Origin: Toxotes chatareus
Taxonomy: Eukaryota; Chordata; Actinopteri; Toxotidae
Reading direction: 5' to 3'
Assembly: GCA_016801885.1 (NCBI GenBank)
Contig: CM028903.1
Coordinates: 807,860-871,859 of the forward strand
DNA: 64,000 bases
Shown here piece by piece: positions 1 through 11,647 of the stretch (positions are counted from its first letter, which is position 1; each line of letters starts with the position of its first letter). A program made the position numbers and the translations under genes. Under the pieces are notes generated by a model. The model had not been told where the DNA came from. It made no database searches and saw only the letters and a program-made list of their open reading frames with translations.

Positions 1-3000
1 TTATTGGCCGACGGTCGCCATAGGAACATGATGACCAATAGGATGATGGAAAACAAGAAGCGCCAGAAGGCGTCATCTATCCACAGCTCCCTCCAGTCCT
101 GCAGACAGAGACACACACGGGTTTAACGACAGGACGAGAAGAGCAGAGTGAAGACGAAATCTTTTCAGTTCAGCTTCATTTATAAAAACCTTCCACAGTC
201 AAACGTCTCAGAGTGCTCGCAGGTGCATGTCTCTCTCTGCTGGTCTCAGTATGTCCCTGCACAACTACAACAGGAAGCTGATCAAATGAACGTGTGACTT
301 TCACACTGCTGCTAATGTTCAGCAGAAAACGTGTCACTGCTGAGAGTTTATTCAGATTTTTTCATTTGTAATGAATCAATCAGCAAAACGTTCAAACATC
401 TTTCTTCTTTCTAAACATCCACTGAGAGCAGCTGAAGCTTTTCCTCTAAATCCAAACCTCAGCCACTTACCGACAGACATTTAGACAGCCTGAAGGTCTT
501 GGTTGTCCAAATGATGAAGATGACTGATGCTGAAAAACACAAACACATTCAAGCTTCAAAGACCTGAACTGAGTTTCCGCAGATGTTAAAGACAGAGAGT
601 AGTTTTCATACCTATAACGGCGAAGATGAGCGTGTTGGTGAAGTGTCTGTAGAGCGAGAGCTTCACCACGTTCCTCCTCAGCCTCAGCAGCTTCATGGTC
701 TGAGCCAGACTCACAAAGATGTGACGACACAGTCAAGGAACAGGTACAACACAAACACCAGCTCTGGTTTTCATTTCATTAGCAGTGTTACATCACAGCG
801 TGCCATCGCTGTCAGTGAAGCCAAAGCTAAGTAGATTAGCTTCTGAATTCTAGGTAAAGTCATACTTCTGCTGCCCCATAATCCTGTGCATGGTCCGGTC
901 TGCGTTTGTACCACAGACGACGTGAGTTCAAGACCCAATGTTTCAAACGGGCTCGGCTCTGGTTGTTTGTTCTGCAGCACAGTTGAAGGGGAAAAGGCTC
1001 AGCTGCAGCATCTGAGGTGTGAAGCTGAGCACGGACATTTTACTTTCTGCTGCAGTCAAACATTAAACACAGACAATACGAAGCAGAAACATAGTAAAAA
1101 ATGAAAAAGTGAGAGAGAGAAACAAACTTTCAGTGGCACTAAAAAGGGAGAAGGTGCAGCAGCGGATATCCACCAGCAGAGGGTAGAGTCGAGCACAGCC
1201 AGAGGAATAGCAGCCAGGAGAACTACATCATCTTCAGCCTAGAGAAAAGGAAAAGAAAGACAGGAGGGGGTGTGGGGTAAACAGGGGCACGGAGAGTAAG
1301 AAGAGAAGGAGGGCAAGAAGGCAAAAGAGCGAAAGGTTGTACGACAGAGAGGATGAAGGGTTGAAAGTTAAAGGAAAAGAAAGGGATGAGAGGCGGGAAG
1401 ACGGAGATGCAGACAGTATACGACTCTCAGGTATATCAGCAGCTAATCCTTAGTTTGTTTTACCTCACTGAGCACACCAGGTGGGTGGGTCAGTAAAAAC
1501 TCACTCAGATTTCTGTGGTGAAACTCCTCCACCGAGCAACAACAAACAAACAAACTGCAAACAGCAAAGAATTCCCAGAGAGGACAGAGGACAGAGAACA
1601 GACAGAGGACAGAGGAGGAGGAGGAGTACATGTGTCTAACTCTATTTTCCGGAGCGGGGGGGGGGCTCCTGCAGCGCCCCCACGCTGTGACGCATCACAG
1701 CCAGGATTCATTACAGTTTCTAATAAAACCTTTGAAACTTCATATTGATGTTTGTCAGTTTATTGTCAAAGTAACACAATCACTCGCTGTTCTACACACT
1801 CATGAGTGTCAACACTCTGTGTGTGTGTGTGTGTACATGTTAAAGGATATCCACCAAACAATACAGGCGTCAATGAAGGCAAGCACTATGTCACACAGAA
1901 ATCTACTGCTGGTGTTGTTTCCTCGATCCTGGAGAGAGAGACAGGTGAGACACACACACACACAGAAACACACACACACACACACACTGTTACTTACAGC
2001 GTTGACTCGTAGAATTCCCTCGACGATGGAGAAGATCAGGTAGAGCAGACCGACTCCGACGACTCTGTGAAGCAAAGCACCGAGTCTGGGCCTGATGGAC
2101 AGACACAGGTTGTTAATGTAAAACAAGCGTCTGAGCTCCGGTGACATGTGACAGGCGTCTGCCAGCATTTCTGACATGTCATGGATCAAAAGATGAAATG
2201 AAATCCCAGACAGCCGTTAGCAGGCCAGTGCTTACTTGACGATGCCGTATCCCAGACTAGCGATGATCACCAGAACCCTGGCCAGAGTCCTCTTCACCGC
2301 AGAGAGCACCTCAGCGAACACCACCGCCCCGTGGACTGCAGGAAGACACGGCACAGCTCATTACCCCAGAACAACTACCCCAGAGCAATTCCCCCAGAAC
2401 AATTCCCCCAGTGTGATTCAACCTGTCAGAACCAAACCCGACACCCACCCGACAAGCCGTCGTATCTGATGCTCTGGAACTCAGCATAGTAAACGGCTTT
2501 CTCCAACATGCCCAGGAAGATGACTCCTCCGATCCAAAACTGGATCCTGAGGAGGTCCCTCCAGTAACAGGCGGACAGAACCAACCACAGCACCGCCAGC
2601 AGCACGTACACGATACACATCACCATGTAGAACTGGAGACACACACACACACACAAAACATGTATGAGAACAGAGAAGTTGTACACGTATAACAGGTTTC
2701 TATTCGTTCTTATGTATTCTCATTAAATAAGAGGAGTTTGATCATCAACACCTATTTATTCCTCTGTGTGTGTGTGAGAGTGTGTGTGTGCTCTCACCAC
2801 CATCAGGGGCCATTCAGAGGCTGATATGAAGTCATGAGGACCCTTCATGCTGATCTGCACTGTAAACACAAACGGCCATATTATTAGAAACCTTCTCTGT
2901 TTGCTCAGTTTACAAAAACGTCCCATCATGCTCCATGAAAACACTGGAATGAATCACTGCTGGTGCTGATCTGTTGTGCAGTAGAAGCTCCATAAAACCG

Positions 3001-4585
3001 TCCCTACTGCGCCTCCAACCTGCCTCCACTGCAGAACACTCATGCTTTTTATTTATCTCACGCAGACAAACCTCAGATTAACGTCTGAATACATGTTTAC
3101 ACACGCGTCTGTTCTGTGTTCTGTGTCGTCTCTTACACTGGAAACACTGATTTAATGTGCAGCCTTAAATGCATCATCTGTCGGTTCATGGTTAAACGTG
3201 TGCTTCAGTACACGGACTCAGTCAAAGGAGTGGTAACGTGTGTGAGACGAGTGTGTACTGACGCTGCAGACTCCAGGGCGTGGGAGGGGTGGCGGGGTCA
3301 GGGGCTCGGTTCCTTTCTTCGATCTCTCTGATGTTCAGGATGAACATGTAGGGTCCGTCCTCCCAGCTCTCAGCCACCACGTCCAGGTGAGGAGAACCGC
3401 TCACCTGTGGAGAGGAACGTGTCAGCAGAGGTAACGCTGCTGTCGTGGCTTTGGTTAAATACTGTTCAGTAACGCCACGCCCACTTCCCAGGATTCAAAC
3501 CTGCAACCTCTAAGTCACAAGCTACTCTTCCTCAGTGGAGCAGAAGAACTGACCTCTTTAGAAGAGACAACAGCGTTTCCTGTTTCTGCCGAGGCGCCTG
3601 CCTTCTCTGGTGCAGCAGCCTGAGAGACAGACAGAGACACGGAGACAGAGACAGGCAGACAGAGCGACACGGAGACAGACAGAGACAGGCAGACAGAGAG
3701 ACACAGAGACAGAGACAGAAAGTAGAAAACAGTGAAATAATCCTTCAGTGTGTCACTGAACATTCTCTCTGCTTTGCTGCATGTGTGTGTTGCATGTGCA
3801 CACCTTTGGTTTTGGAGGCTCCAGCTCTCTCCTCCTCCTGCCTGAAGTCTTCTCTGTGATTGGCTGAAAAACAAAAGGTGGAGTAAAGCAGAAGAAAGGA
3901 AAACACAGAGCCAATAAACACCGACCTGTCGGTTCAGTTACAGGACGTCATCCATAACGTGACGAGTGACACTCAGAACAGACGCTGAGCCGAGCAGCAC
4001 AACATGATCACGCCTGACAAACCAGACAGAGTGAAAACAAAGAGCCAGAGCTGAGCAGTCCGTCAGCACAGACCGGCCCACCAACGTTCCACCAACGTTC
4101 CACTAACCCTGCATCTGTAATGGGACGGACCTCTGTGGAGGTGATTTGTCCCGTGTGTTGTTCATGTCTCAGCTGATCTCCGGCTCTGTGCTGTGGTAGA
4201 AAAGCCTTTGTGCAGACCTTCAGGGGACGGCCTCGCGTGTTTGTTGGTGAATGTGATACGTTCATGTTCACGGAAACAAGGAGGTGAGTTTGGCGCCGTA
4301 CACGTGTGTGGCTCTGCTGTGATTGGTGAGAGATGTGGGAAACTAAGACGATTGGCCAGACTTGCAGTGACTGGATGACATCGTTAGGTTGAGCAGTATC
4401 AGCGGTGATTGGCATCAGAGACTGTTCTTTTTATGTGAGAGACGAGTAAAGAGACGGAGGACACAGGAAGTATCTCTCACCTGCTGCTGCTGTGGTTCTG
4501 TCAGTCGGGTTTTCCTCTTTGAAGCATCCAGGCCGAACTGTGACGCAAAACAAACACACCTCATTTAAAATATCAGCACATGCTC

Positions 4586-4621
<36 letters not shown>

Positions 4622-6936
4622 GGAGGGACAGACCGTGTTGGGGTTGATGTTAAGTTGACAGGAGATGGCAGGATACTGGTGGAAGATGTAGTAACCGCTT
4701 CCTCCTCCTGGTCTGACCTCTGTTGACCCGAAGTATCTCCCTGTCTGAATCACCTGGAGACAAACAAACAACAAAGACAGATGAGACACAGAGACAGCAC
4801 AGAGGTGTTTCTCATTGGTGCACGATGGGTCCTGAGATGACCAAAGGAAGGTCATTATAATAAAAGTGTTCCAACACACACGGGTGTTCACTTTAACTCT
4901 GTGACTGATCATCAACACCTGGATGTTGGATCTGAGTGAAAACAGGGTCTCACCTCCTGGTTGAAGATCTCGTTATAACAGTGAGAGTTCCTCAGGTACC
5001 AGGAGACATTCAAATGGACAGGAGCCGAGGAGTTACAGGTTTCTGCCACCACTGCCAACACACACACACACACACACAAAGAGTTTCTTTCAGTCTCTGA
5101 TAACATGATAAACTGCTGTTAAAATGTTGGACTGCTCCTTTACAGCCGTGTTCAGGAGGATCTACTTACACTTGAGATGGATGAAGCTGCTGTTGAACAG
5201 AGTTTTAGTGAAGTAGAACAAGTTCTGCTTCTTCAAAATGTCCTGAAAAACAAAACACACAAACACAAAATCACACGTCTCAGGAAAATAAGACAGATCT
5301 TTTTGGACAGATCACGTCCTGAATGCATCAGACGCAGCAGCGACGACTAAACCTGATCTTTGTTCACTGAGAGGCTGCGAGCTCAGGATGAAGAGCTGAG
5401 CGATGGAAACAGAACTCAGACTGTGGGATTTTCTCAGTGTCACTGTGATACTGCATGAAAACAGCATCATCTGACAACATTTCAGCAGAAGTAGAAAACA
5501 GTGAGAGAATAAAACCTCGTGGGAACTGGAGTCAGACGCTAACACTGTAAAAAGTCACTGAGCAGCACAACAGCAAATCCTCATCTCAGGGAAAGAAACC
5601 CTCCGCCAGCTGATTTCAGTCGGAGGAGGCCGACACATCGACCTGTTTCACCAAGATAAAAACCATCCACCTTCACTGACGTCACACAGTTCACACATCA
5701 ACACGCCCACGAAGAACAAAGACCAACCAGGAGGAAGAGACGCAGAGGAAGAGCCAAGTTTCCTGTTTTACTCAACTTCAAACCGTCACTGAGCCAGAGA
5801 CGCTGAAAACAACTGAGCCCTGGTCAGCTCAGACTCAGCTCTGTGGTCATGTCATCATCTGCTGCTGATCTGGGTCCAGGCCCAGGTCGAGGGGGGCCAC
5901 TCCCACCCAGTCAGCTCTGTGGTTAGCAGCATTATTATTATATTACCAGTATTTTACAGATGAAACATCTTAGTATCTGCAGCTGATCGGTCAGTCAGTG
6001 GACAATTATCAGGGATCTCGTTGATTTCTTGAATTTATTTTTTGGATACTGAACATTTTAAAATGTCAATAAGGATGAAAACAATCTGTTAGAGCCATCG
6101 TTGTTGTCATTGTTGTTATCAATATTATTATTATTAATGATGAATGAATGAATCGATTCATCACTCAAAAACCTGCCAGCAGCTGTTTGGACTTTTGAAG
6201 CAACATGAACGTGAACATTTTTGCGTATTTGATAATAAACGAAACGTTTAGTTCTTTTCACCGTTTGTTTGAATTCACTTTAAATGATTAATAACAGTGA
6301 AAGATCAATAAAGTCTGTTCTGCCCCACATTGTCAAACTGCCAGGTGAATCCACGAGAATAACATTTAGTTTCATATTATTACTGTTACTGTAACAATGA
6401 AGGACGAATCTGTACCTAACTCATTGTTATTACTGCCATTATTACACCATGATAATATCGATACATTGATCATGAGACTGTGGAACAGGAAGATTTTTCT
6501 CTGAATCACATCAGAAACACCTGACACACCTGAGCAGGTGTGAACACGCTGTTCGCGGCGGTTCATGATACACGCAAACGTTTTCGAAGCTCGTGGCGCA
6601 GCGCGGTTTGCGGCCCCGCGGCGCGTGTCGGCGGAGTTCGGGAGGTTCAGCGGAACCCAGCCGACGACGACGGTTCAGACACGGCCACGGTTTCTTTACC
6701 TCCCTCTCTGAGCGGCCACCGGGCGGAACCATCCGCTACAAAGCCTCCGACACCGACACAACATCCAGGTCGCTGCTACACACACACACGGAACTCACAC
6801 TGTCGATGTTCAGGATCCATTTCCCCGGTTCTGACACGGCGCTGACCGGCCCGCTCAGTCCCGTCAGCACCAGCAGTAGCAGCACCGAGGACCAGAGTCC
6901 CGGACCGAACCGACCCGGACTCCTGGAACACGCCAT
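1..6936 (-). CDS. tmem87a: TMEM87-family Golgi GOLD-domain seven-transmembrane protein (3' end beyond window)
   Basis: Exons in transcript order: 6799-6936, 5170-5242, 4954-5051, 4634-4753, 4481-4537, 3804-3863, 3554-3619, 3263-3404, 2798-2859, 2449-2632, 2236-2335, 1998-2091, then either 1851-1928 or 1170-1238, then 612-720, 471-529 and 1-98 (continues off the edge). All phases agree, giving about 512 codons in the window. A signal peptide (start ATG 6936) is followed by a lumenal domain with a Cys-rich segment (SWYLRNSHCYNEIF) and then the membrane region with family motifs ACYWRDLLRIQFWIG, FLGMLEKAVYYAEF, SLGYGIVKPRLG and FLWRPSANN. TMEM87A/B are Golgi membrane proteins implicated in trafficking and mechanosensitive or cation conductance. 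A versus B is unresolved: nearness to a SNAP23/25-type gene favours A, while several residues (ISMKGP, VFYMVMC, WTTKTFR) look B-like from memory. Transcribed divergently from capns1. Confidence 0.9.
721..1850 (-). other. Minor-class (U12) AT-AC intron of tmem87 with two alternative donors
   Basis: On the minus strand the intron begins ATATCCTTT (donor after 13a, 1850 down) or ATATCCGCT (donor after 13b, 1169 down). It ends ...GTCGTCAC (721), directly before ATC TTT GTG of exon 14. No AG lies near this acceptor. TTCCTTGAC at 732-740 is a perfect U12 branch-site match, with the presumed branch adenosine at 733, 12 nt from the intron end and within the normal U12 range. Intron length is 1130 nt from 13a or 449 nt from 13b. 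Confidence 0.85.
1170..1238 (-). CDS. tmem87a: tmem87 alternative exon 13b (23 codons, TM-helix variant 2)
   Basis: The acceptor is CTTTTCCTTTTCTCTAG. The exon is phase 0 to phase 0 and encodes AEDDVVLLAAIPLAVLDSTLCWW, shown here only to locate the motif IPLAVLDS...CWW. From memory this is close to the TMEM87A helix (IPLAFLDTALCWW). It ends before ATATCCGCT, which keeps the invariant U12 donor core ATATCC but differs from consensus at the next positions. Exons 13a and 13b fit the same slot between exons 12 and 14, so one protein cannot contain both without duplicating the helix. Confidence 0.8.
1851..1928 (-). CDS. tmem87a: tmem87 alternative exon 13a (26 codons, TM-helix variant 1)
   Basis: The acceptor is CTCTCTCTCTCCAG at the upstream side, only 69 nt after exon 12. 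The exon is phase 0 to phase 0 and encodes DRGNNTSSRF then LCDIVLAFIDACIVWW. It ends exactly before ATATCCTTT (1850 downwards), the consensus U12 AT-AC donor. It is homologous to the exon at 1170-1238 and ends with the same WW. From memory of the family this version resembles the TMEM87B helix (DIILAVIDS...). A CA repeat lies about 15-32 nt into the following intron. Confidence 0.8.
4591..4619. repeat. (GT)n microsatellite beside the tmem87 exon 4 donor
   Basis: About 14 perfect dinucleotide copies. On the transcribed (minus) strand this is (CA)n starting about 15 nt inside the intron after exon 4. That exon's donor (ACG/GTCTGT) is weak, so the repeat is well placed to bind hnRNP L-type regulators (inference). 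Confidence 0.9.
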
Positions 6937-7030
6937 TCGAACCGAGAGAGAGAAAAAACACCAAAGCCAGCAAAGCCACCGCGACAACTCACAACAAGCG
7001 GAACTCTTCCTGCTTCCGGCTGACGTCAGC
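6540..7030 (-). promoter_or_regulatory. CpG-rich tmem87 promoter / first-exon region
   Basis: This stretch is strikingly rich in CG dinucleotides compared with the AT-rich flanks. It covers the first coding exon (6799-6936), the start of intron 1 and the probable 5'UTR above 6936. No TATA box is evident, which fits a housekeeping CpG-island promoter. The exact start site cannot be fixed from sequence. Confidence 0.55.
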
Positions 7031-8029
7031 AGGAGTGGAGTGATGCGTTCAGGGCCCGTGGGAAGTTACACCACAAACTGTTGTAGGAAATATCTGCATT
7101 ACTCCAGCTGAACAATCTGGACTCGTAGCGTCGACCTGTGACACCAGAGAACAATTCATTCGATCATTTCATTTCTGTTTGTTCATTAGTTACAGCTTCA
7201 GTTTAATCGCTTAGCTTTATTTTGAAAGTATTGGCCGGAGGTGACGTACTCTAAATACTTATTTATCTCTAAAAAGTCGTTTGGTTTCCATCAGGTTGAT
7301 CTATTTCTGATGCAATCTCACTTATTTTGAAAATTTTGAGCAAGAAGTCTTTTCTGTGCTTCCGCTGTGCTGCAGTTCCTGACTGTGACCACCGGGAGGC
7401 AGCGTATACAATTTTATCAGTAGAGCGCATTCTTTCCCTTTACAGCTCAGACCGTGTACATGTCATTCTAAAGGTAAACGAGTCTTTATATTTATGATCT
7501 TCAGTATATTCTGAGTGTCTGTATCTTACTGCATCTTCCTCTGTGCTGCTCTAACGTAATTTCCCCATCATGAGACTAATAAAGGTTTAACTTATTCACA
7601 GCACAAGTCATCTCAGAGCTCTGAGTGCATCACAAACATGTCTGCGTTTTCTCTTACAGATACGTGTGTGTGTGTGTGTGTGTCTTTGTACTTGCAAATA
7701 ACAAACAGAAACAACAAATAGTCCTTTTCACACATAAGAACCGCCCAAAAAAAATCAAGCAGGACATTAAACCACTAAAACTGATTTTTCTGTTCAGGAG
7801 TGCAGGTAAATCATTATGATCTGACTCTTACTCAGGAAATTATAATGTGCTTTACTACTTTTTCAGCGAAATCACCAACCACTGTCTGTCAGAATTACAG
7901 CTGAGATTCCAGCGTCTCATCTTTCCCACTGACCTCTGAACGCATCATAAACTGGGTTTATTGTTGTGTCCCCGTCCCAGGCCAGGAAGCTGGTGGGCGG
8001 CGTGAGGACTGTGCGTGTGTGTGTGTGTG
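7031..8029. other. Intergenic spacer between divergent tmem87 and capns1
   Basis: No coding exon seen. It holds a short GT run (7663-7682) and a site resembling a CTCF core (CCACCGGGAGGCAGC near 7389). The rest is AT-rich unique-looking sequence. Confidence 0.5.
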
Positions 8030-8124
8030 TGTGTTTTGGGCGGGGCTGGTGATGCATAGAAAAAGAACTTTGTTTTTGCTCAGCCGGTGGGGGCGGGGCT
8101 TAGTGGGAGTGGGCTCTGCCTGAA

Positions 8125-8169
<45 letters not shown>

Positions 8170-8213
8170 GTCAGTGTGTCTTTACCTCTCTCGGCCTCAG
8201 AGCAGCACAGTCT
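8030..8213 (+). promoter_or_regulatory. capns1 promoter and non-coding first exon
   Basis: Two GC boxes (GGGCGGGGCT near 8038 and 8091) flank a short AT-rich element. They are followed by a (CT)n tract at 8130-8165 and a non-coding stretch ending in a strong donor, CTCA/GTAAGT, at 8213. The first coding exon, with ATG at 8937, follows an acceptor (TTTTTCTGTGTCAG), so an untranslated exon 1 here is the simplest reading. The start site is inferred. Confidence 0.55.
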
Positions 8214-8290
8214 CAGTAAGTAACACCAAACCTTCTCTTATTCTCTTACTCGTTTTTTACGTGTTTAAAGTCTAAATGCAGGTCTGAGCT

Positions 8291-8297
<7 letters not shown>

Positions 8298-8345
<48 letters not shown>

Positions 8346-8348
8346 GTG
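8298..8348. repeat. (GT)n microsatellite, capns1 intron 1
   Basis: About 25 copies of GT with one CG interruption. Confidence 0.95.
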
Positions 8349-8936
8349 CTGAAACCTGACGCTGTGTGTTATATGAGGATCAGCTCCGGGTTGTGGAAAA
8401 GTACTAACACGAACTTCACGGTGTGTAAATGTTTAAATGTTCGGAGTTTTACTGAATGTGTTTCAGAGTCACACGTTCAGTCCGGTTAGTGATGCGTTCA
8501 TGCGCAAACCGCAGGTTCAAGTGTAGCTCATCAGTTATATCCGAGATAACACTGTAAAAAATACTCCACCACAGGTAAAACCTGTAAAATCTTACTGATG
8601 CAGAAAAGGATCAGCACATAAAACGTCCTCATGTTTTCACAGTAAAAGCTTTCACAGTGTCAGGAATGAACTGGAACTGGAAAGATATTCACTGTCTTTG
8701 TTTAAAAAGCGTCGCAGGACTCGATTGCATTTTCGACTTTAAGAAACGATGTTATCAATAATTTATTTAATAATTCCACTTATTCTTCTGTGAATCAGCT
8801 GATTGTTTCAGCTGGAATGAAACAGCTGAACTTTACTGAAGTAAATACTACATTTATAATTTTTTATTAGACATCAGGAAACAGTGTTAGCTTTTTTTTG
8901 TCTGTTTTCTCTGTTTTTCTGTGTCAGACAGACAAA

Positions 8937-11599
8937 ATGTTTCTGGCGAAGAATCTGATCGGCGGCATCATAAATATTGTGAGGTGAGCTGAACGACCCA
9001 CGTCCTGGACTCACAGCGTCTCTGTACGTACTGACCTGCTCAGAGCTTCTGTCTGATTGGTCTCCTGTGTTTTTGTCCCTCCCACAGCAACATCGACCCC
9101 GCTCAGTTCATTCCCTCAGACCCTGTAAGTCCAGACGAGCTCGCTGCTCCACCCCACACTCATCAATGCTTTTCTCAAACAGCTGGATTTAATATCATTT
9201 CCTACACACCATCTATGTTCTTTACAATCATTAACTTTATTATTAATCACTTCTTATTAAACATTTCCCTTTGGCCTAATAACTAAGTCAACTGTGAAAA
9301 CAGATCAGGGAGCTGTTAAACTGAAGCGGCTCAGACTCACGGTGGTTCGACTGTCTCTGGAAAAACTCACACAAACACACACACTGAGCGTCTCAGTGCA
9401 GTCAGAGTGAACGTGTGTGTGAGTGTGTGACCTAACAGCAGCTCTTTGTGTGTCGTTGTGTGTGTGCAGCCTCCTCCTCGCAGACCTCTGAACTTCACTG
9501 AGGCTCATGAGAACGATGAGGAGAAGCAGTTTCGGAGGGTTTTCCATCAGTTGGCCGGAGACGTAAGTCGATAAAACTCGTGTTTCATCTGCTTTGATCC
9601 CGTGTGTGTGTTCTCCTGTCTGTGCTCTGTGTTTACACTGGCTCCACTGTTCCTTTAATCCCACCAAATCAGGAGTTCCCATCATTCTTTGCACCATGAG
9701 CTGTTCTTCTTTCACCACATTAACAAATCATTTAGCTTAAGTTTGAGTCATTTTTACATGAATTCATCCGCTCATGTTCTGCTGATGGACTGGTTACCTG
9801 CTGATCACCTGCGTAGATGAACAGCTGCTCAGGGGTCACAGTCAGTGCTGCAGGAAGTGATCTGAGCTTCTTAATGATTCGATCTTCCTGTCACACAGAA
9901 GCAGCTGCCTTTTCATGGCCCTGTTTCTTCAGCAGTGGTTTTTTTTGTGAACTGGTCCTTTAACATACTCCAGACACACACAACACTTCACTGATGAACT
10001 CCAGGTTCCAGGTTTTACACTGAAACATGACTGCAGGTCTCACAGCAAACCACAACCACACAGAAACACCGGAGAAAGTGTGCTGTCTGATCACTCTCAC
10101 TACCTGCTCGGGCTGGGGTATAAATTCAATCCAACACTGTATTTAATGTGCTGTGAACGTCGCTCCGATACCGGAGGGGCAAAATCCATGAAAATGATTT
10201 GCCTCCTGAGAGCCACGCTGTCTCCAACACTTGGAGTTTGCATTCTTGTATTTTTCTTGATACTGAGTCTTAAAGTTCTCATAACGTTGTTCTAACAGCG
10301 TTCTCTCCAGTGCACAGAGCTGATTCCTGTTCTTACAGAACATGTTTGTGTACTTTACGTTCCAGTGTAGCCGCCTGGTTAGCTCAGTTGGCAGAGCATG
10401 AGACTCAGTCTCTTGGGGGTCGTAGGTTTGAGCCCCGCTCTGGGTGGCACCACCTCACATGGGCCCACCACCTGTGGGAGGTGCTGTAGGACTTTGGTGC
10501 ATTGTGGCCTTGACCCTGTGACCTGCGACCTGCGACCTGGGCCTGGACCCAGAGAAAAGTCAGAGCGTAGTGATCTACAGTTTGTTACTCTGACGGCTCA
10601 ACTTTGATCTCAAGCATTTTTATTTGTGTTTTTAAAGTCAGTCAGTCTGTCCGTCTGTCCATCTGTCTCTGTCTGTCTGTCCGTCCGTCTCTGTCCATCT
10701 GTCTCTGTCCGTCCGTCCATCTGTCTCTGTCTGTCTGTCTGTCTGTCCGTCCGTCTGTCCGTCTCTGTCCATTTGTCTGTCTGTCTGTCCATCTGTCTCT
10801 GTCCGTCCGTCCGTCCGTCCATCTGTCTCTGTCTGTCTGTCTGTCCGTCCGTCTGTCCGTCTCTGTCCATTTGTCTGTCCGTCTGTCAGTCCGTCCATCT
10901 GTCTGTCCATCTGTCCGTCCGTCCATCCGTTTGTCCCTTTGCTTTCCACCTGATCCTTCCTCACGCACCACACCTGTCTGCTGCATTCCAGACTCCACCT
11001 TCTGCTGCCTCGTCTTCTGGTTTCTCCCTTTGTCTGGTTCATTATGTCACCAGGCAGGTTCTGTAGCTTCTACCTGTCTGACTCCACCTGTCCTCGAATA
11101 TTCAGCAAGACAAGAAGAACTAAACATTCAGCTCAGTCTTCGTCTCAGTCAGGAAGTTTTATCGCACCATCTTTAGCAGTAATGTGATTTCCAGGGAGAG
11201 AGCAGAGAAAGTTCCAGAGTGGATGTGGAACTCTGTCGTTTTCATTTAAAAACATATAAAAGCTAAATTATACTTTACTGAACCATTAATGCAACTAATG
11301 GTTTTGACTTTTCAGTGAACTGTATTCCTGTTATCACCAATGTTACCCTTCAGCTCCAGCTCCAGTTCACAGACACTGAGGCTGGAGATGGAGAATAAAA
11401 CTCTCAGAGCCACAAACAGGATCATGGATCAGCTGAACTTCAAACAGAAACAGTCTGTGTCAGAGATAAACTGTGAATGTCCCCTGATACATGTGGAAAC
11501 AGCAGAGTGGCTTCAGGGCGTGTTAGACAGCGAGAGAGCTCTTTCTCTGCATTCCTGCCATTGTCTAGAAGGGCGGCACTCATGCCTCAGGGGCGTTGT

Positions 11600-11647
<48 letters not shown>

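Noticed and set aside
1809..2189. Continuous minus-strand frame through tmem87 exons 12 and 13a
   Set aside because: The 69-nt gap between them is a CA/TG-rich intron with good GTAAGT and CTCCAG ends. Reading through would insert cysteine/valine repeats into a membrane region.
10370..10448. Possible functional tRNA gene
   Set aside because: The T-stem is mismatched, the anticodon-like triplet CAG would need a leucine tRNA with a long variable arm that is absent, and a SINE body follows directly.
10604..11176. Ser/Cys/Val-rich and Thr/Asp/Arg-rich open frames
   Set aside because: These are translations of a tetranucleotide array in several frames and on both strands, inside a capns1 intron.
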